Assembly (NCBI RefSeq): GCF_004006295.1
Contig: NZ_CP026095.1
Span: forward strand, 2,032,001 to 2,096,000
Direction of reading: 5' to 3'
Length of the DNA: 64,000 nt
Origin: Peribacillus asahii
GTDB taxonomy: Bacteria; Bacillota; Bacilli; Bacillales; DSM-1321
Made by a program: the position numbers and the translations under genes
Shown: piece by piece, positions 7,968-16,925 of the stretch
How the letters are laid out: each line of letters opens with the position of its first letter
How positions within the stretch are numbered: the stretch's first letter is position 1
The notes under the pieces: model-generated
The model's input: only the letters and a program-made list of their open reading frames with translations
What the model was told of the DNA's origin: nothing
The model's database searches: none

Positions 7968-9317
7968 ATGTCGGGGAAATTTCCAACTTCTTATATTATT
8001 GTTATCGGTTTAATGCTGTTTGCATTATTTTTTGGGGCAGGTAACCTCATTTTTCCTGCTATGCTTGGTCAATCTGCCGGGGAAAATATCTGGGTCGCCA
8101 ATGCTGGATTTCTAGTTACGGGTGTCGGTTTACCATTGATTGGTATTCTGGCTTTTGGATTTTCGGGTAAAGATAATTTACAGTCGTTAGCTAGTCGTGT
8201 TCATCCGATATATGGTATTGTTTTTACAATAATTTTATATTTATCTATTGGTCCCTTTTTTGCAATTCCTAGGGCTGGGACTGTATCATTTGAAATTGGC
8301 GTTAAACCATTCTTATCACAAAATGGGGATTCTGTACCTTTATTAATTTTTACCGTTATTTTCTTTGGATTAACGTGTATTTTGTCTTTGAATCCATCTA
8401 AAATTGTTGATATTGTTGGAAAATTCTTAACGCCAATCAAATTAACTTTTATAGGTATCCTAGTAATAATTGCTTTTATTTTTCCTATCGCTCATTTTCA
8501 AGCACCTATACCTGATTATCAAGTTTATCCATTTTTTAAAGGATTTCAACAAGGATATTTGACAATGGATACCTTAGCTTCTTTTGTTTTTGGTATTATT
8601 ATAATTAATGCGATTAAAGAGAAAGGTGCTACGACCAAGAAACAAATTATGAGTGTTTGTATTAAAGCGACAGGAATCGCTGCAATCATACTCGTTCTTT
8701 TTTATACAGCTATTGCTTATATGGGAGCATCAAGCGTAGGAGAACTTGGATATTTAGATAATGGGGGAGAAGTTCTAGCGGGTGTTTCCCACTATTACTT
8801 TGGTTCATATGGTAATGTACTTTTAGGCCTTCTTATAACAGTGGCTTGTTTAACAACAAGCGTTGGCCTAGTGACAGCTTGTTCGTCATTCTTTCATAGT
8901 CTATTTCCTAAAATCTCTTATAAAGTCATTACGATTGTTTTATCAATTTTTAGTGCGATGGTTGCTAATATTGGTTTAACACAGCTTATCACTATTTCAG
9001 AGCCTGTCTTAACGGTGATTTATCCACTTGCTATCGTGCTGATTGCCTTAACCTTCTTACACTCATTATTTAATGGTCAGCGGGAGGTCTATCAAATCAG
9101 TTTGCTATTCACATTTATTATTAGTCTATTTGACGGACTTACTGTAGCTGGTTTTCAATTTCAGAGTGTCGATGATTTCTTTCATCAATTTGTGCCGTTA
9201 TACAGTATCGGTCTAGGTTGGGTACTACCAGCTATCATTGGAGGCCTATTAGGATATTTTATTAGTAAATTAAAACATAAAAAGTATACAGTATTAGAAG
9301 ATATTAAACAGAAATAA
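7968..9317 (+). CDS. brnQ: Branched-chain amino acid transporter BrnQ (LIVCS family)
   Basis: This integral membrane protein imports Leu/Ile/Val with Na+ or H+. The N-terminal signature ALFFGAGNLIFPAMLGQSAG is diagnostic of BrnQ. About twelve hydrophobic helices follow, including the conserved SLNPSKIVDIVGKFLTPIKL loop. I choose ATG 7968, seven bases after GTGGGGG, over GTG 7947, giving 449 residues, normal for the family. A terminator follows at 9342. It stands alone between phage debris and the DUF2089 module. Confidence 0.95.
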   Translation: MSGKFPTSYIIVIGLMLFALFFGAGNLIFPAMLGQSAGENIWVANAGFLVTGVGLPLIGILAFGFSGKDNLQSLASRVHPIYGIVFTIILYLSIGPFFAIPRAGTVSFEIGVKPFLSQNGDSVPLLIFTVIFFGLTCILSLNPSKIVDIVGKFLTPIKLTFIGILVIIAFIFPIAHFQAPIPDYQVYPFFKGFQQGYLTMDTLASFVFGIIIINAIKEKGATTKKQIMSVCIKATGIAAIILVLFYTAIAYMGASSVGELGYLDNGGEVLAGVSHYYFGSYGNVLLGLLITVACLTTSVGLVTACSSFFHSLFPKISYKVITIVLSIFSAMVANIGLTQLITISEPVLTVIYPLAIVLIALTFLHSLFNGQREVYQISLLFTFIISLFDGLTVAGFQFQSVDDFFHQFVPLYSIGLGWVLPAIIGGLLGYFISKLKHKKYTVLEDIKQK

Positions 9318-9341
9318 CCATATTTGAATATTCTCAAAGAA

Positions 9342-9385
9342 GAGGCGTTCATAAAAGTATAATACTTTATGAGCGCCTTTATTTT
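9342..9385 (+). terminator. Terminator of brnQ
   Basis: A long stem, AGGCGTTCATAAA... with ...TTTATGAGCGCCT, is followed by TTATTTTT. Confidence 0.8.
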
Positions 9386-9589
9386 TAAGTTCTAAATCAT
9401 TAAATAATACATCAATGCTAATGACTGCTGAATCATCATCAGTTGGACCATGGATTATTAATCAGCATCTCAAAGTCTAAGTAATCGTGCTCATTATGCA
9501 ACTGGAGGTGTTTTAACCAAGAGAGAGGGATGTCTACAAGTTCAACCATTATGGTAAATATAATAATTGAATGAATAATTAAAATGGAA
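9386..9589. other. Intergenic
   Basis: A short frame at 9421 (MTAESSSVGPW...) has no ribosome binding site. Nothing firm is seen. Confidence 0.35.
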
Positions 9590-9627
9590 AATTAATAATA
9601 TTAAAAAACAAATTAATATTATTAATT
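9590..9627. repeat. 15 bp A/T-only perfect inverted repeat
   Basis: AATTAATAATATTAA and its exact complement are separated by eight bases and followed by TTTTTAA. It lies about 90 bases before the DUF2089 gene, upstream of a TATAAT box (9680-9685). It may be an operator for this self-contained regulatory module or a weak terminator. Confidence 0.55.
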
Positions 9628-9714
9628 TTTTAATCGGTAAAATTTAAATTTTATTATTTATATTTTTTATTTCTTGTTATATAATCGAATCAACTAAAAG
9701 GAAGGAATTTCATT

Positions 9715-10080
9715 ATGGCTTATAAAGTAATCACAAGTTGTCCTGTCTGCAGTAAAACATTGAAAATTACAAAGTTGCAGTGCTCTCATTGTCACACTAC
9801 GATTGAAAACGAGTTTGAATTATCTAAGTTGGCATCATTATCAAAGGATCAACTTCATTTTGTGGAAGTATTTTTAACATGCAGAGGGAATATCAAAGAA
9901 GTTGAAAAGGAACTGGGGATTTCGTATCCAACGGTTCGAGGCAAGCTAACAGACATCATTTCATCCCTTGGATATGTGCAGAAGAAGAAAAATGAAGTAG
10001 ACGAGAAAAAAGTTGTCACCATGTTGGAGAATGGCGAAATCACACCAGAAGAAGCCATTAAGCTCTTAAAAGAGGAATAG
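9715..10080 (+). CDS. DUF2089 family protein (zinc ribbon plus helix-turn-helix)
   Basis: This 121-residue protein has an N-terminal zinc ribbon (CPVCSKTL, then CSHCHT), a helix-turn-helix region (LSKDQLHFVEVFL...VEKELGISYPTVRGKL) and a C-terminal SHOCT-like segment (MLENGEITPEEAIKLLKE). This matches DUF2089, predicted transcription regulators. The ribosome binding site is AAGGAAGGA. The next gene starts 13 bases on and begins with the same kind of SHOCT-like helix, so the two probably interact. The target is unknown; the hairpin at 9590 is a candidate. Confidence 0.85.
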   Translation: MAYKVITSCPVCSKTLKITKLQCSHCHTTIENEFELSKLASLSKDQLHFVEVFLTCRGNIKEVEKELGISYPTVRGKLTDIISSLGYVQKKKNEVDEKKVVTMLENGEITPEEAIKLLKEE

Positions 10081-10093
10081 GGAGGAATTTATC

Positions 10094-10483
10094 ATGAAAG
10101 AGGAAATTACAAGAGTGTTAACAATGGTTCAAGAAGGGAAGATTGATGCAGATAAGGGGTCAGAACTGATTCAAGTATTAAGAGAGAAAGAAGAGACAGG
10201 TAATAAGCTTTTTGAAAAACCGACTAAATATTTAGATAAAACATTAAAAATTCGTGTTGTATCAGCCGAAAACGATAACGTCACGGTCAATTTGCCTATA
10301 AAACTTGTCAAGGTAGTATTAATGGCTGGACACAGCATCGCAGCGAGTATTCCTCAATCGGAAAAATACGTTAAAGATATAGATATAAACCTTATTATTG
10401 AAGCAATCGAAAATGAATTAGATGGCCAAATTGTTGATATTAAATCGGCAAACGGAGATACCGTTTCGGTCATCATTGATTAG
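10094..10483 (+). CDS. SHOCT-like domain protein, 129 aa
   Basis: The N-terminus (VLTMVQEGKIDADKGSELIQ) is a SHOCT-like/YvlB N-terminal motif. The rest (KTLKIRVVSAENDNVTVNL..., IVDIKSANGDTVSVIID) resembles the Asp-rich beta repeats of DUF4097/YvlB-type proteins. The ribosome binding site GGGAGGAATTT is good. It lies in an operon with DUF2089. The next frame (10494) follows closely and carries a similar C-terminal motif (VDVKAKDGTEVKVRL), suggesting duplication. Confidence 0.7.
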   Translation: MKEEITRVLTMVQEGKIDADKGSELIQVLREKEETGNKLFEKPTKYLDKTLKIRVVSAENDNVTVNLPIKLVKVVLMAGHSIAASIPQSEKYVKDIDINLIIEAIENELDGQIVDIKSANGDTVSVIID

Positions 10484-10493
10484 TGATTTGCTT

Positions 10494-10775
10494 ATGATGC
10501 ATGTAAAAGTGAAAGCAAAAGATGTTCGGTTTACCATCCCGATTCCATATGCTATTTTAAACATTGTTATTTCCGTTTTGTCTTCAAAATTTTTTCAGCA
10601 AAATGCAAACAAATGGACAAAAGAGCACTTCGAAAGAAAAAAACTGGACTTCACCTTTCCACTAATAGACAAAAAAACGCTAAAGCCTATCGTCAAGGAA
10701 CTGAAAAATTATAAGGGGATCGTGCTAGTAGATGTCAAAGCTAAGGACGGTACTGAGGTTAAAGTTAGATTATAA
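10494..10775 (+). CDS. Paralogue-like continuation of the DUF2089 operon, about 93 aa
   Basis: I start it at ATG 10494 (or 10497), just behind the stop of the upstream gene; the longer frame from 10422 overlaps that gene. The protein contains RFTIPIPYAILNIVISVLSS and ends LVDVKAKDGTEVKVRL, parallel to the IKLVKVVLM and IVDIKSANGDTVSVII segments of the upstream protein. No separate ribosome binding site is clear, so translation is probably coupled. Function is unknown. Confidence 0.6.
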   Translation: MMHVKVKAKDVRFTIPIPYAILNIVISVLSSKFFQQNANKWTKEHFERKKLDFTFPLIDKKTLKPIVKELKNYKGIVLVDVKAKDGTEVKVRL

Positions 10776-10816
10776 TTTATTATAGAATACACCGACCACT
10801 GACTGGCCCTTTGAAG

Positions 10817-10866
10817 AAAAAGCCTAATTTCTCAATTTTAATGCTGAGAAATTAGGCTTTTAATAT
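10817..10866 (+). terminator. Strong intrinsic terminator
   Basis: A 17 bp perfect stem from AAAAGCCTAATTTCTCA, a 10-base loop, then TTTTAAT. Confidence 0.9.
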
Positions 10867-10996
10867 TGGAATTTCCTCAACTTTGTAAATCCGCCGCTAC
10901 TCCTTATTATTTGTTCGTTTATAAGCTTTAAGAGCTTTAAAATAATCAAATTTTATTTGAAAAAGGATGTAAAATTCAAATTATTCAAAAAATAAA

Positions 10997-11024
10997 TTGA
11001 CAATTACAACGGGAAAAATATAAT
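10997..11024 (+). promoter_or_regulatory. Sigma-A promoter for the R2-like oxidase
   Basis: TTGACA (10997) and TATAAT (11019) are consensus, with a 16-base spacer. A leader of about 135 bases follows. I see no clear riboswitch in it. Confidence 0.7.
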
Positions 11025-11166
11025 AAAATGGAATGAACACTCATACTTTCTTCTATGTCACATCCTGATTGTAAATTTTCTCCCTCTATAGATTTAAACT
11101 TCAAAAGCTTATCATAGTATCGTCCCATTTCACGTTGAAATCATAACCAATTTAGGAGGAATGTTG

Positions 11167-12042
11167 ATGCGTCATTATGTGTCTACTAGTCAAAAAGGAA
11201 TTAATCGGGACTCACTGCCATTTAAACTATATGAGAAGGCTAAAAAATTTGGAACTTGGGATCCTAACAACATTGATTTTAGTAAAGATAAAGCTGATTG
11301 GGAATCATTAAATACGGACCAGCAAGATACACTTCTTCAACTAATTTCCTTTTTTTACGGTGCTGAGGAGGCCGTAACCCATGATATTCTTCCACTTATT
11401 TATGCAATTTCAAAAACAGGACAATATGAGGAAGAAATGTATTTAACAACCTTTTTATTCGAGGAAGCGAAACATGCAGACTTTTTTAGTCTTCTGTTAC
11501 AAAACATCGGTATTAAACGAGATTTAAATTCTTTTCTTTCACCTGTCTATAGAAAGGTATTTGATGAAATATTGCCAGAAACGATGGGCCGCCTATTACA
11601 TGACCAATCTCCTGAAGCCATTGCGGATGCCTCCGTTGTTTATAATATGTTTGCAGAAGGAGTACTTGCTGAAACCGGGTATTGGGATTTTTATGAGAGT
11701 TTAGCTAAAATTAAAAAAATGCCTGGCCTCCTAGAAGGGATTACCCATATTAAAAGAGACGAGTCAAGGCACATTGGATTTGGAACCTTCCTATTACAAC
11801 GTCTTATTTCTGAGAATCCACATTTATTAGACCGTATTTTAAATAAACTCCAAGGATTAATGCCAATTGCAATCAAATTGAGTGAAACGATGCGCTTTGA
11901 AGAAGTAAGTCCATTTGGTGTAAAAAAATCAGATAGTCAAGCTTTTATGGCCAAACAAATGAATGCAAGGATAGAAGTGTTGAAGCGAGCTCGAGGTAAA
12001 AGCTTAGACGAGATTTACCGTACGGAAATTATTTTTGAATAA
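11167..12042 (+). CDS. R2-like ligand-binding oxidase (R2lox)
   Basis: A four-helix ferritin-like protein of 291 residues, related to ribonucleotide reductase R2 but of the R2lox group, which holds a Mn/Fe centre and a bound fatty-acid-like ligand. Metal ligands are visible: E67 (YGAEEAV), E100 and H103 (FEEAKH), E164 (MFAEGVL), E199 and H202 (RDESRH). V70 and Y159 are the pair that forms the Tyr-Val ether crosslink in characterised R2lox. ATG 11167 lies six bases after GGAGGA, whereas ATG 11161 touches it. It has its own promoter and terminator and no nrdA/nrdE partner nearby, which argues against a ribonucleotide reductase subunit. Substrate is unknown. Confidence 0.9.
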   Translation: MRHYVSTSQKGINRDSLPFKLYEKAKKFGTWDPNNIDFSKDKADWESLNTDQQDTLLQLISFFYGAEEAVTHDILPLIYAISKTGQYEEEMYLTTFLFEEAKHADFFSLLLQNIGIKRDLNSFLSPVYRKVFDEILPETMGRLLHDQSPEAIADASVVYNMFAEGVLAETGYWDFYESLAKIKKMPGLLEGITHIKRDESRHIGFGTFLLQRLISENPHLLDRILNKLQGLMPIAIKLSETMRFEEVSPFGVKKSDSQAFMAKQMNARIEVLKRARGKSLDEIYRTEIIFE

Positions 12043-12126
12043 TTAAAAGTCAAGGTGGAAAAGTCACTCCAAAACAGTTTCTTTGGATATATAATATTAT
12101 TAATCTAGCGCAAGAATTGAATAACG

Positions 12127-12153
12127 ATGGACTGTTTCAGCAGTCCATTTTTC
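12127..12153 (+). terminator. Terminator of the R2lox gene
   Basis: The stem ATGGACTG / CAGTCCAT is followed by a T run. Confidence 0.85.
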
Positions 12154-12252
12154 TTGTTCTTTAATCAACTAAAGGGGCAGCAGTTTAATACACAAGAGAT
12201 CAAAATTAATACGGTATAATTTTCCTGATAGCGTTTTGGAAAGAGATGTAAT

Positions 12253-12552
12253 ATGATTAGGGCAATCTTGGAATTATTCTATATCACATCTATTATTTTT
12301 ATTCTGGGTAGTTTAATGAGAGCCTTAGTTAAGCATAGTCTATGCAAGTATAGAAATAAACGTAGATAATACTACTGGTGGATGGTTTGTTGGTATAACA
12401 ATTTTACTATTACTTTTGTATTGTATAGAAATCGTCTTCAATTTCCAGAATTTTATAATGAGGAAGGAAATAAAAAACTCCCAAAGAAAATTAGTGTATC
12501 TTTGATTTGTTTTTCAATTTTTATGATAATCGCTGCGCCTTTATTTCGCTAA
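12253..12552 (+). pseudogene. Small membrane protein with in-frame TAA
   Basis: From ATG 12253 (GGAAAGAGATGTA upstream) the frame encodes MIRAILELFYITSIIFILGS..., stops at TAA 12367-12369, then continues YYWWMVCWYNNFTITFVLYR... and ISVSLICFSIFMIIAAPLF to TAA 12550. The whole would be about 99 residues with two or three membrane helices. Open sequence and hydrophobic pattern after the stop suggest one gene broken by a point mutation. The family is not recognised. Confidence 0.5.
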
Positions 12553-12656
12553 CTGGGAACATTAGTTTAAGAAGGATTTATTGATTTTAGGACTGAGATC
12601 TTATTTTAGTTATTCCAGAAAAGGGCGCGTTAATGCAATAAGCTTATACTCTAAAT

Positions 12657-12703
12657 AAGGCATTATATACAAGATTGTATGCATAACTTGTATATAATGC
12701 CTT
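12657..12703. repeat. 17 bp perfect inverted repeat
   Basis: AAGGCATTATATACAAG and its complement flank a 13-base loop. There is no long T run (CTTGTTTTCC follows). It may be a terminator or the trace of a mobile element. From 12704 to 12941 I see no gene. Confidence 0.5.
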
Positions 12704-12941
12704 GTTTTCCATGTGAAAAAGCATACTGCCATAAACGATACTTTTGTATGCTCGACCAAAATATGACCAAAAACGGTCCATATTTATATATTTCTTATTG
12801 CTAGTTCAATATGAAGAAGTGCTTGAAACCCCTATCATATAAGAGTTTCGCATTCTGCTACATTGCTCATTTCCAACATCATATATGTCTAATAGACAAG
12901 TTCATCTATGGGAACTTGACCAATATATGCGTCTATATTAA

Positions 12942-13460
12942 TCAAACGAAAGCCTTGATACTGCTAGTATAGGGGCTTTTTTTATTAACGGGCAATATAA
13001 TAGTTTTCCGCCTATTTTAACGACTGCCCGATATTTGCCCCATTTTGCTTTAACGGAATCTCCTTTAGTTTTAGATGGTAATGACTTGTACATGGAGTAT
13101 CCAGAGAATATCTATCCAGAACTTGAAGAGTTAGCGAAGAATTATTAATCTCGTATCGTTGCTTATTTGAAAGGTGAGTATTCAGGCAATAATCACAATG
13201 TAAAACAAACTGTGGACAAGATTATTAATTTCTATGTGGGCATCGACCAAGATATAAACGGAAAAATAAACGATTGGCTTAACCATGACGGTGAGGCCAC
13301 CAAGATGGTTATGGAATTGACTATTGAACTTTCATATAACGGATGGAATAAAGTATCGGAGCCAATTTGCAATTATGAGAATAAAGTAATAGATAAATTA
13401 TCTAAAGAAATTTTTGAACGAGCGATGGTTTATTTCAAGAAAGGAGTAGTGATGGGATGA
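12942..13460 (+). pseudogene. Phage-type protein with in-frame TAA
   Basis: The frame is open from 12942 through YLPHFALTESPLVLDGND and ENIYPELEELAKNY, meets TAA at 13146-13148, and continues in the same frame (SRIVAYLKGEYSGNNHNV...) to 13460. The downstream part alone could start at TTG 13167 but has no ribosome binding site. One gene with a nonsense mutation is the simplest reading. The family is not recognised; the following genes are phage-type. Confidence 0.5.
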
Positions 13461-13642
13461 AAGAATTTATAGAAGTATTAGAAAAACGTTATAACTCTTC
13501 ACGTTTAATAAATGTAAATAAAATCATATCTGTTTTAGATGATCAAATCTTTGTTGAATATCCAACAGGTGTAGAAATAATTAGACATGAAGGAACTTAT
13601 GAGGAAATTAAACAAAAAATTCAAGAAGCTATGGGGTCCTAA
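13457..13642 (+). CDS. FlbD-like short phage protein, 61 aa
   Basis: It starts at ATG 13457, overlapping the upstream frame by four bases (ATGA), with AAAGGAG nearby. It contains LINVNKIISVLDDQIFVEY and TYEEIKQKIQEAM, the pattern of short FlbD-like proteins that are common in Bacillus phages. Function is unknown. Confidence 0.6.
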   Translation: MKEFIEVLEKRYNSSRLINVNKIISVLDDQIFVEYPTGVEIIRHEGTYEEIKQKIQEAMGS

Positions 13643-13643
13643 T

Positions 13644-14183
13644 ATGAACGCTATCCATTACAGATGCTCAGACACAGAATTAAAAACAATCCTGGACACA
13701 TTAGAAATTATTGTGGATACCAGGGAGCAAAATAATCAGCATGTGCTTGATTATTTTCGAAAAAAGAAAGTACCATTCAAGATTCGAACTATGAAAACAT
13801 GTGATTATTCGGTTATGAATCCTAAAAATATTGAAATGGGAATTACACGTGATATTTACTTAACAGCTGGATTGGAAAGGAAAAATGAAGTCGATGAGCT
13901 TGTGGAAAGTATCAAAGATCGTACTCGTTTTGAAAATGAATTAATACGGGCTTTTAAGAACCCATTCGTCTTGATTGTGGAGGAATTAGAAGGATAGCAA
14001 AAAATATTAAACGGCATGTATCGCAGCAAGTATGATCCGAAAGCTTTGCTTGGCAGTTTAAAAACATTTGAGGTTCGGTATAACTTTTCAACTGTATTTC
14101 TTTCAGCTAGTACAACAGGGAACTATATCTATCATCCTTTTTTCTATATGGCTCGTGAGCTATTGAAAAGAGGTTCTATATGA
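13644..14183 (+). pseudogene. ERCC4-domain nuclease with in-frame TAG
   Basis: The frame reads LEIIVDTREQ...YFRKKKVPF, CDYSVMNP, GLERKNEVDELVESIKDRTRFENELIRAF: the D-x-R-E and ERK nuclease motifs of the XPF/ERCC4 fold. After VEELEG a TAG (13995-13997) interrupts it. The same frame continues QKILNGMYRSKYDPKALLGS, then LKTFEVRYNFSTVFLSAS, the expected C-terminal half, to TGA 14181. The full protein would have 179 residues with the stop replaced, perhaps by Tyr (TAT/TAC). The downstream gene overlaps its end by ATGA, so operon structure survives. Catalytic motifs precede the stop. Confidence 0.8.
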
Positions 14184-14368
14184 TTAGTTCGGTTCCTGTT
14201 AAACGGTTAAACAAAGCTATCGTAATTCAGAAAGATTTTTTCAAAGCAGAACTTTTGAATATGGGTTATTTTAAAACGCCTGATGGTCGGCAATTGTACG
14301 AACTTTCATTACGCGATCTTGAGCACATCTATCAAAAAGAGAAAGCGAGGTTGAGATATGACGAATAA
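14180..14368 (+). CDS. FbpA-like small basic protein
   Basis: This 62-residue protein matches Fur-regulated basic protein FbpA (IQKDFFKAELLNMGYFKTPDG, QLYELSLRDLEHIYQ). In B. subtilis the Fbp proteins help the iron-sparing response, but copies also occur in phage clusters. No Fur box is evident here, so iron control is not supported. It overlaps the ERCC4 gene by ATGA and the next gene by 11 bases. Confidence 0.7.
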   Translation: MISSVPVKRLNKAIVIQKDFFKAELLNMGYFKTPDGRQLYELSLRDLEHIYQKEKARLRYDE

Positions 14369-14495
14369 AAAGAAACGTCACTTACGTAACTCTTTGGCCA
14401 AGCGTGAGAAAGCAATTGAGGAGATTAAGACAGATAGAGCTTTTAAAAATTATTTTATTAAAAAGGGGATATTTCTGAAAACAAAGTCGAATTAA
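14358..14495 (+). CDS. Small basic protein, 45 aa
   Basis: ATG 14358 lies within the end of the FbpA-like gene, behind GAGGTTGAG. The product (MTNKKKRHLRNSLAKREKAI, then EEIKTDRAF...) is strongly basic and helical. The family is not recognised. Confidence 0.5.
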   Translation: MTNKKKRHLRNSLAKREKAIEEIKTDRAFKNYFIKKGIFLKTKSN

Positions 14496-14586
14496 CGATA
14501 ACTAATCCTGAATACGATTGAGGGTGAAAATATATAAACTCTTACTTACTAACTAGTTTCCTTGTGTATAAAGGCAAGAAGACCAG

Positions 14587-14800
14587 TTATGTAGCGATTA
14601 CTTTAATAAATTGTGTCATCACTTCTTTGACAGGTATCCCCGCTAATCTCATTTCAATGGCCTTTAATTTTACTTCCGCTGGATAGCTTACTCTTGTACC
14701 CATAGAAAAAACACCTCCAAGTTGTTTCTGGATATACCATTACCCAGTTTTCAACTTAAAAGGTGTTTTTATTTGTCTTACTCTATGGAGTCAGTCCCAT
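14587..14800 (-). mobile_element. IS3-type (IS150-like) insertion sequence remnant
   Basis: On the minus strand ATG 14703, behind CTTGGAGGTG, encodes MGTRVSYPAEVKLKAIEMRL, then AGIPVKEVM, the start of the OrfA helix-turn-helix of IS3-family transposases, and stops at 14587 after 38 residues. The segment 14774-14799 (GGGACTGACTCC... on the minus strand) looks like the terminal inverted repeat of the element. The rest, including OrfB, is missing. Confidence 0.7.
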
Positions 14801-14884
14801 ATAAGATACAAAGATAAAATTGAGGTTTATTTTTTACTAATGCATCCTTTCGTTCAATGAGGGATTTTCTTTTAAATAGAATGA

Positions 14885-16462
14885 TTAGTCGTGGGAACAA
14901 ATTGTTGTTCGGTTTCTTCCTTCTAATTTTGATTGATACAAGGCTTCATCTGCATATTTAAACAACTCATCTAACGAATTAGAATGTAATGGAAATTCTG
15001 ATATTCCTAGAGAAATTGTAATTGGCTTTCCAACAGGGCTGATTTCATTCTCTATTGTCCTTCTAATTATCTCTGCAATATCGTAGGTTTCTGAAGCTTT
15101 GGTATTAGGGAGTAATAAAACAAATTCTTCTCCTCCGTAACGGAAAAACATATCTGTCTTCCTGATCACTGATTGAACAGTTTTAGCCAAATACTTTAAA
15201 ACTTCATCACCAGCTTGATGTCCGTAGGTATCGTTAACTGATTTAAAATAATCGATATCTATTGCGATTAAGGAAAATAATTGTCTATCATTTGCCCAAA
15301 TAGCCATTACTTCATTAAGCTTTCTGCGATTCGGTAATTCTGTAAGTGTGTCGGTCATTGCAGCCTGAGTAAGTTTATTATTATTTTTTTGGACCGACTC
15401 TATGGTAATACACACACTCTTAGTCAAAAGATCTGCTTCTCGGTTCCAATGTGATTGAGTCTTAGGAGTTAAAACCTGTTCTCCGGAACCAAGTTGATTT
15501 ATAAGATCTGCTAAATAAATAAATGGTTTAGCAAGCATTCGAGCAACTAATATGGATAAGAACAATAATATGAGAAACGGTGGGAGTATATATAATATAA
15601 GCTTTTGGACATGTTTTTTTAGCAGTTCCTGAACATAGGAAACAGGCGTTTGCTGTATGACTCCCCAACCCGTTTCAGGAATAACATTATAAGCTGCAAG
15701 CATCCGAATATCTTTAGTATTTGTCACGAGTTGTGTTCCACTTTCCCCCTGTAAGAGCTTCATAACCAATGGATTTGCACTTACATCATCTCCAATACGA
15801 TTAATGTCAGGATGAAATAGTAATTTTCCATCCGGTCCAACTACATAATAATAGGAACCAGTATCATCAATTATATCGTTACCAAGAATTTCATTGAGAA
15901 CGTTTTTTTCTTGTAGGTATATCGTTCCGCCGATTATTCCTCTGTATTTTCCGTGACTATCATAAAAAGGTTCACTCATTAATACGATAAGTCGCCCTGA
16001 AGGTGCGATATATGGTGTTGTTAGAGTGGGCTTTTTTAAATTAAGGACTTCTTTTGTCACTCCAGTCATAATGTGCCCTTTTAGTCCAACGCTAATAGGT
16101 GCTATGTTTCGAACCACCCCTTTTTCATCTATCCAAGATAGCGAATTAAAATATCTGCTGTTTTTCCTCAAAAGCTCTAGCTGTTCTTGAATATCTTCAT
16201 CAGTAATTCCTTCATTTTCTTTAAGGAAATTAGCAGTTTCTTTCAAACTCACTCTCATGGATTGAAATAAGGAATTAACCGATTTACTGATTTTATCTGA
16301 CTTAGAATCATTAAGGGATAAATATGTTTTAACCAATGACTCTTTTTCTGATTGATAAGATGCAAACAATAGAATCAAAATAGTAAATATTACGGAAACT
16401 GATACAAGACTAGTTAATAAAGTAGTAAGTTTAAATTTTTGATTATATAATATTTTTTTCAT
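14885..16462 (-). CDS. Membrane diguanylate cyclase (dCache-GGDEF)
   Basis: It makes cyclic di-GMP from two GTP. An N-terminal membrane helix (residues about 10-35) and an extracellular dCache-like sensor (to about 275, with IGGTIYLQEK and TGWGVIQQTP) are followed by a second membrane helix. The GGDEF domain at the C-terminus has the active signature GGEEF near residue 443. RKTD five residues before it is an RxxD inhibitory site, so product feedback is expected. I choose ATG 16462, nine bases after GAGGT. It faces away from the hydrolase at 16.9 kb. The signal sensed is unknown. Confidence 0.92.
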   Translation of the reverse strand: MKKILYNQKFKLTTLLTSLVSVSVIFTILILLFASYQSEKESLVKTYLSLNDSKSDKISKSVNSLFQSMRVSLKETANFLKENEGITDEDIQEQLELLRKNSRYFNSLSWIDEKGVVRNIAPISVGLKGHIMTGVTKEVLNLKKPTLTTPYIAPSGRLIVLMSEPFYDSHGKYRGIIGGTIYLQEKNVLNEILGNDIIDDTGSYYYVVGPDGKLLFHPDINRIGDDVSANPLVMKLLQGESGTQLVTNTKDIRMLAAYNVIPETGWGVIQQTPVSYVQELLKKHVQKLILYILPPFLILLFLSILVARMLAKPFIYLADLINQLGSGEQVLTPKTQSHWNREADLLTKSVCITIESVQKNNNKLTQAAMTDTLTELPNRRKLNEVMAIWANDRQLFSLIAIDIDYFKSVNDTYGHQAGDEVLKYLAKTVQSVIRKTDMFFRYGGEEFVLLLPNTKASETYDIAEIIRRTIENEISPVGKPITISLGISEFPLHSNSLDELFKYADEALYQSKLEGRNRTTICSHD

Positions 16463-16925
16463 AGTTACCAAACCTCAATAAACAAAAATATCCAATTTTT
16501 TAAGCCTATTGTATTATATGTTAAATAAAATAGGGAGTATAGTCTTTTCTATGAAGAATCACTATTCTTAAAAAACTGATACTAATTAAATTACCTATAA
16601 AATATAAGTCAAACAATTAAGGTTAAAGCTTACCAATTTTGTATAAGAGCTGTAAATAGCATTATTAAAACAATCCCATTCCGTTATATTCTTCTATGTA
16701 CATTTTTGTATACATCATTCAAGTCCTTTCCACTCAACTACTTCTATAGTTCTAAAGTATTATTAAACACTTAATAATGATGTTTATAATAAAAAATTAC
16801 TAATCATCGATGGATGACTGTTTTCTAAACGTAATCAATAATGTATTATTATGTAGAAATGCCTTTAAAGGTAAGTGTGAAAGCGTATAAAAATAAAGAG
16901 TCTATTAAAAAGAGGTTTTGTAAAA
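16463..16925. other. Divergent intergenic region
   Basis: A/T-rich sequence between two divergent genes. Promoters must lie here, but I cannot place them with confidence. Confidence 0.4.

Noticed and set aside
12949..12983. Hairpin AAAGCC...GGCTTT followed by seven T residues, looking like a terminator
   Set aside because: It lies inside the open frame that continues to 13460 and its stem has internal mismatches, so I do not list it as a terminator.
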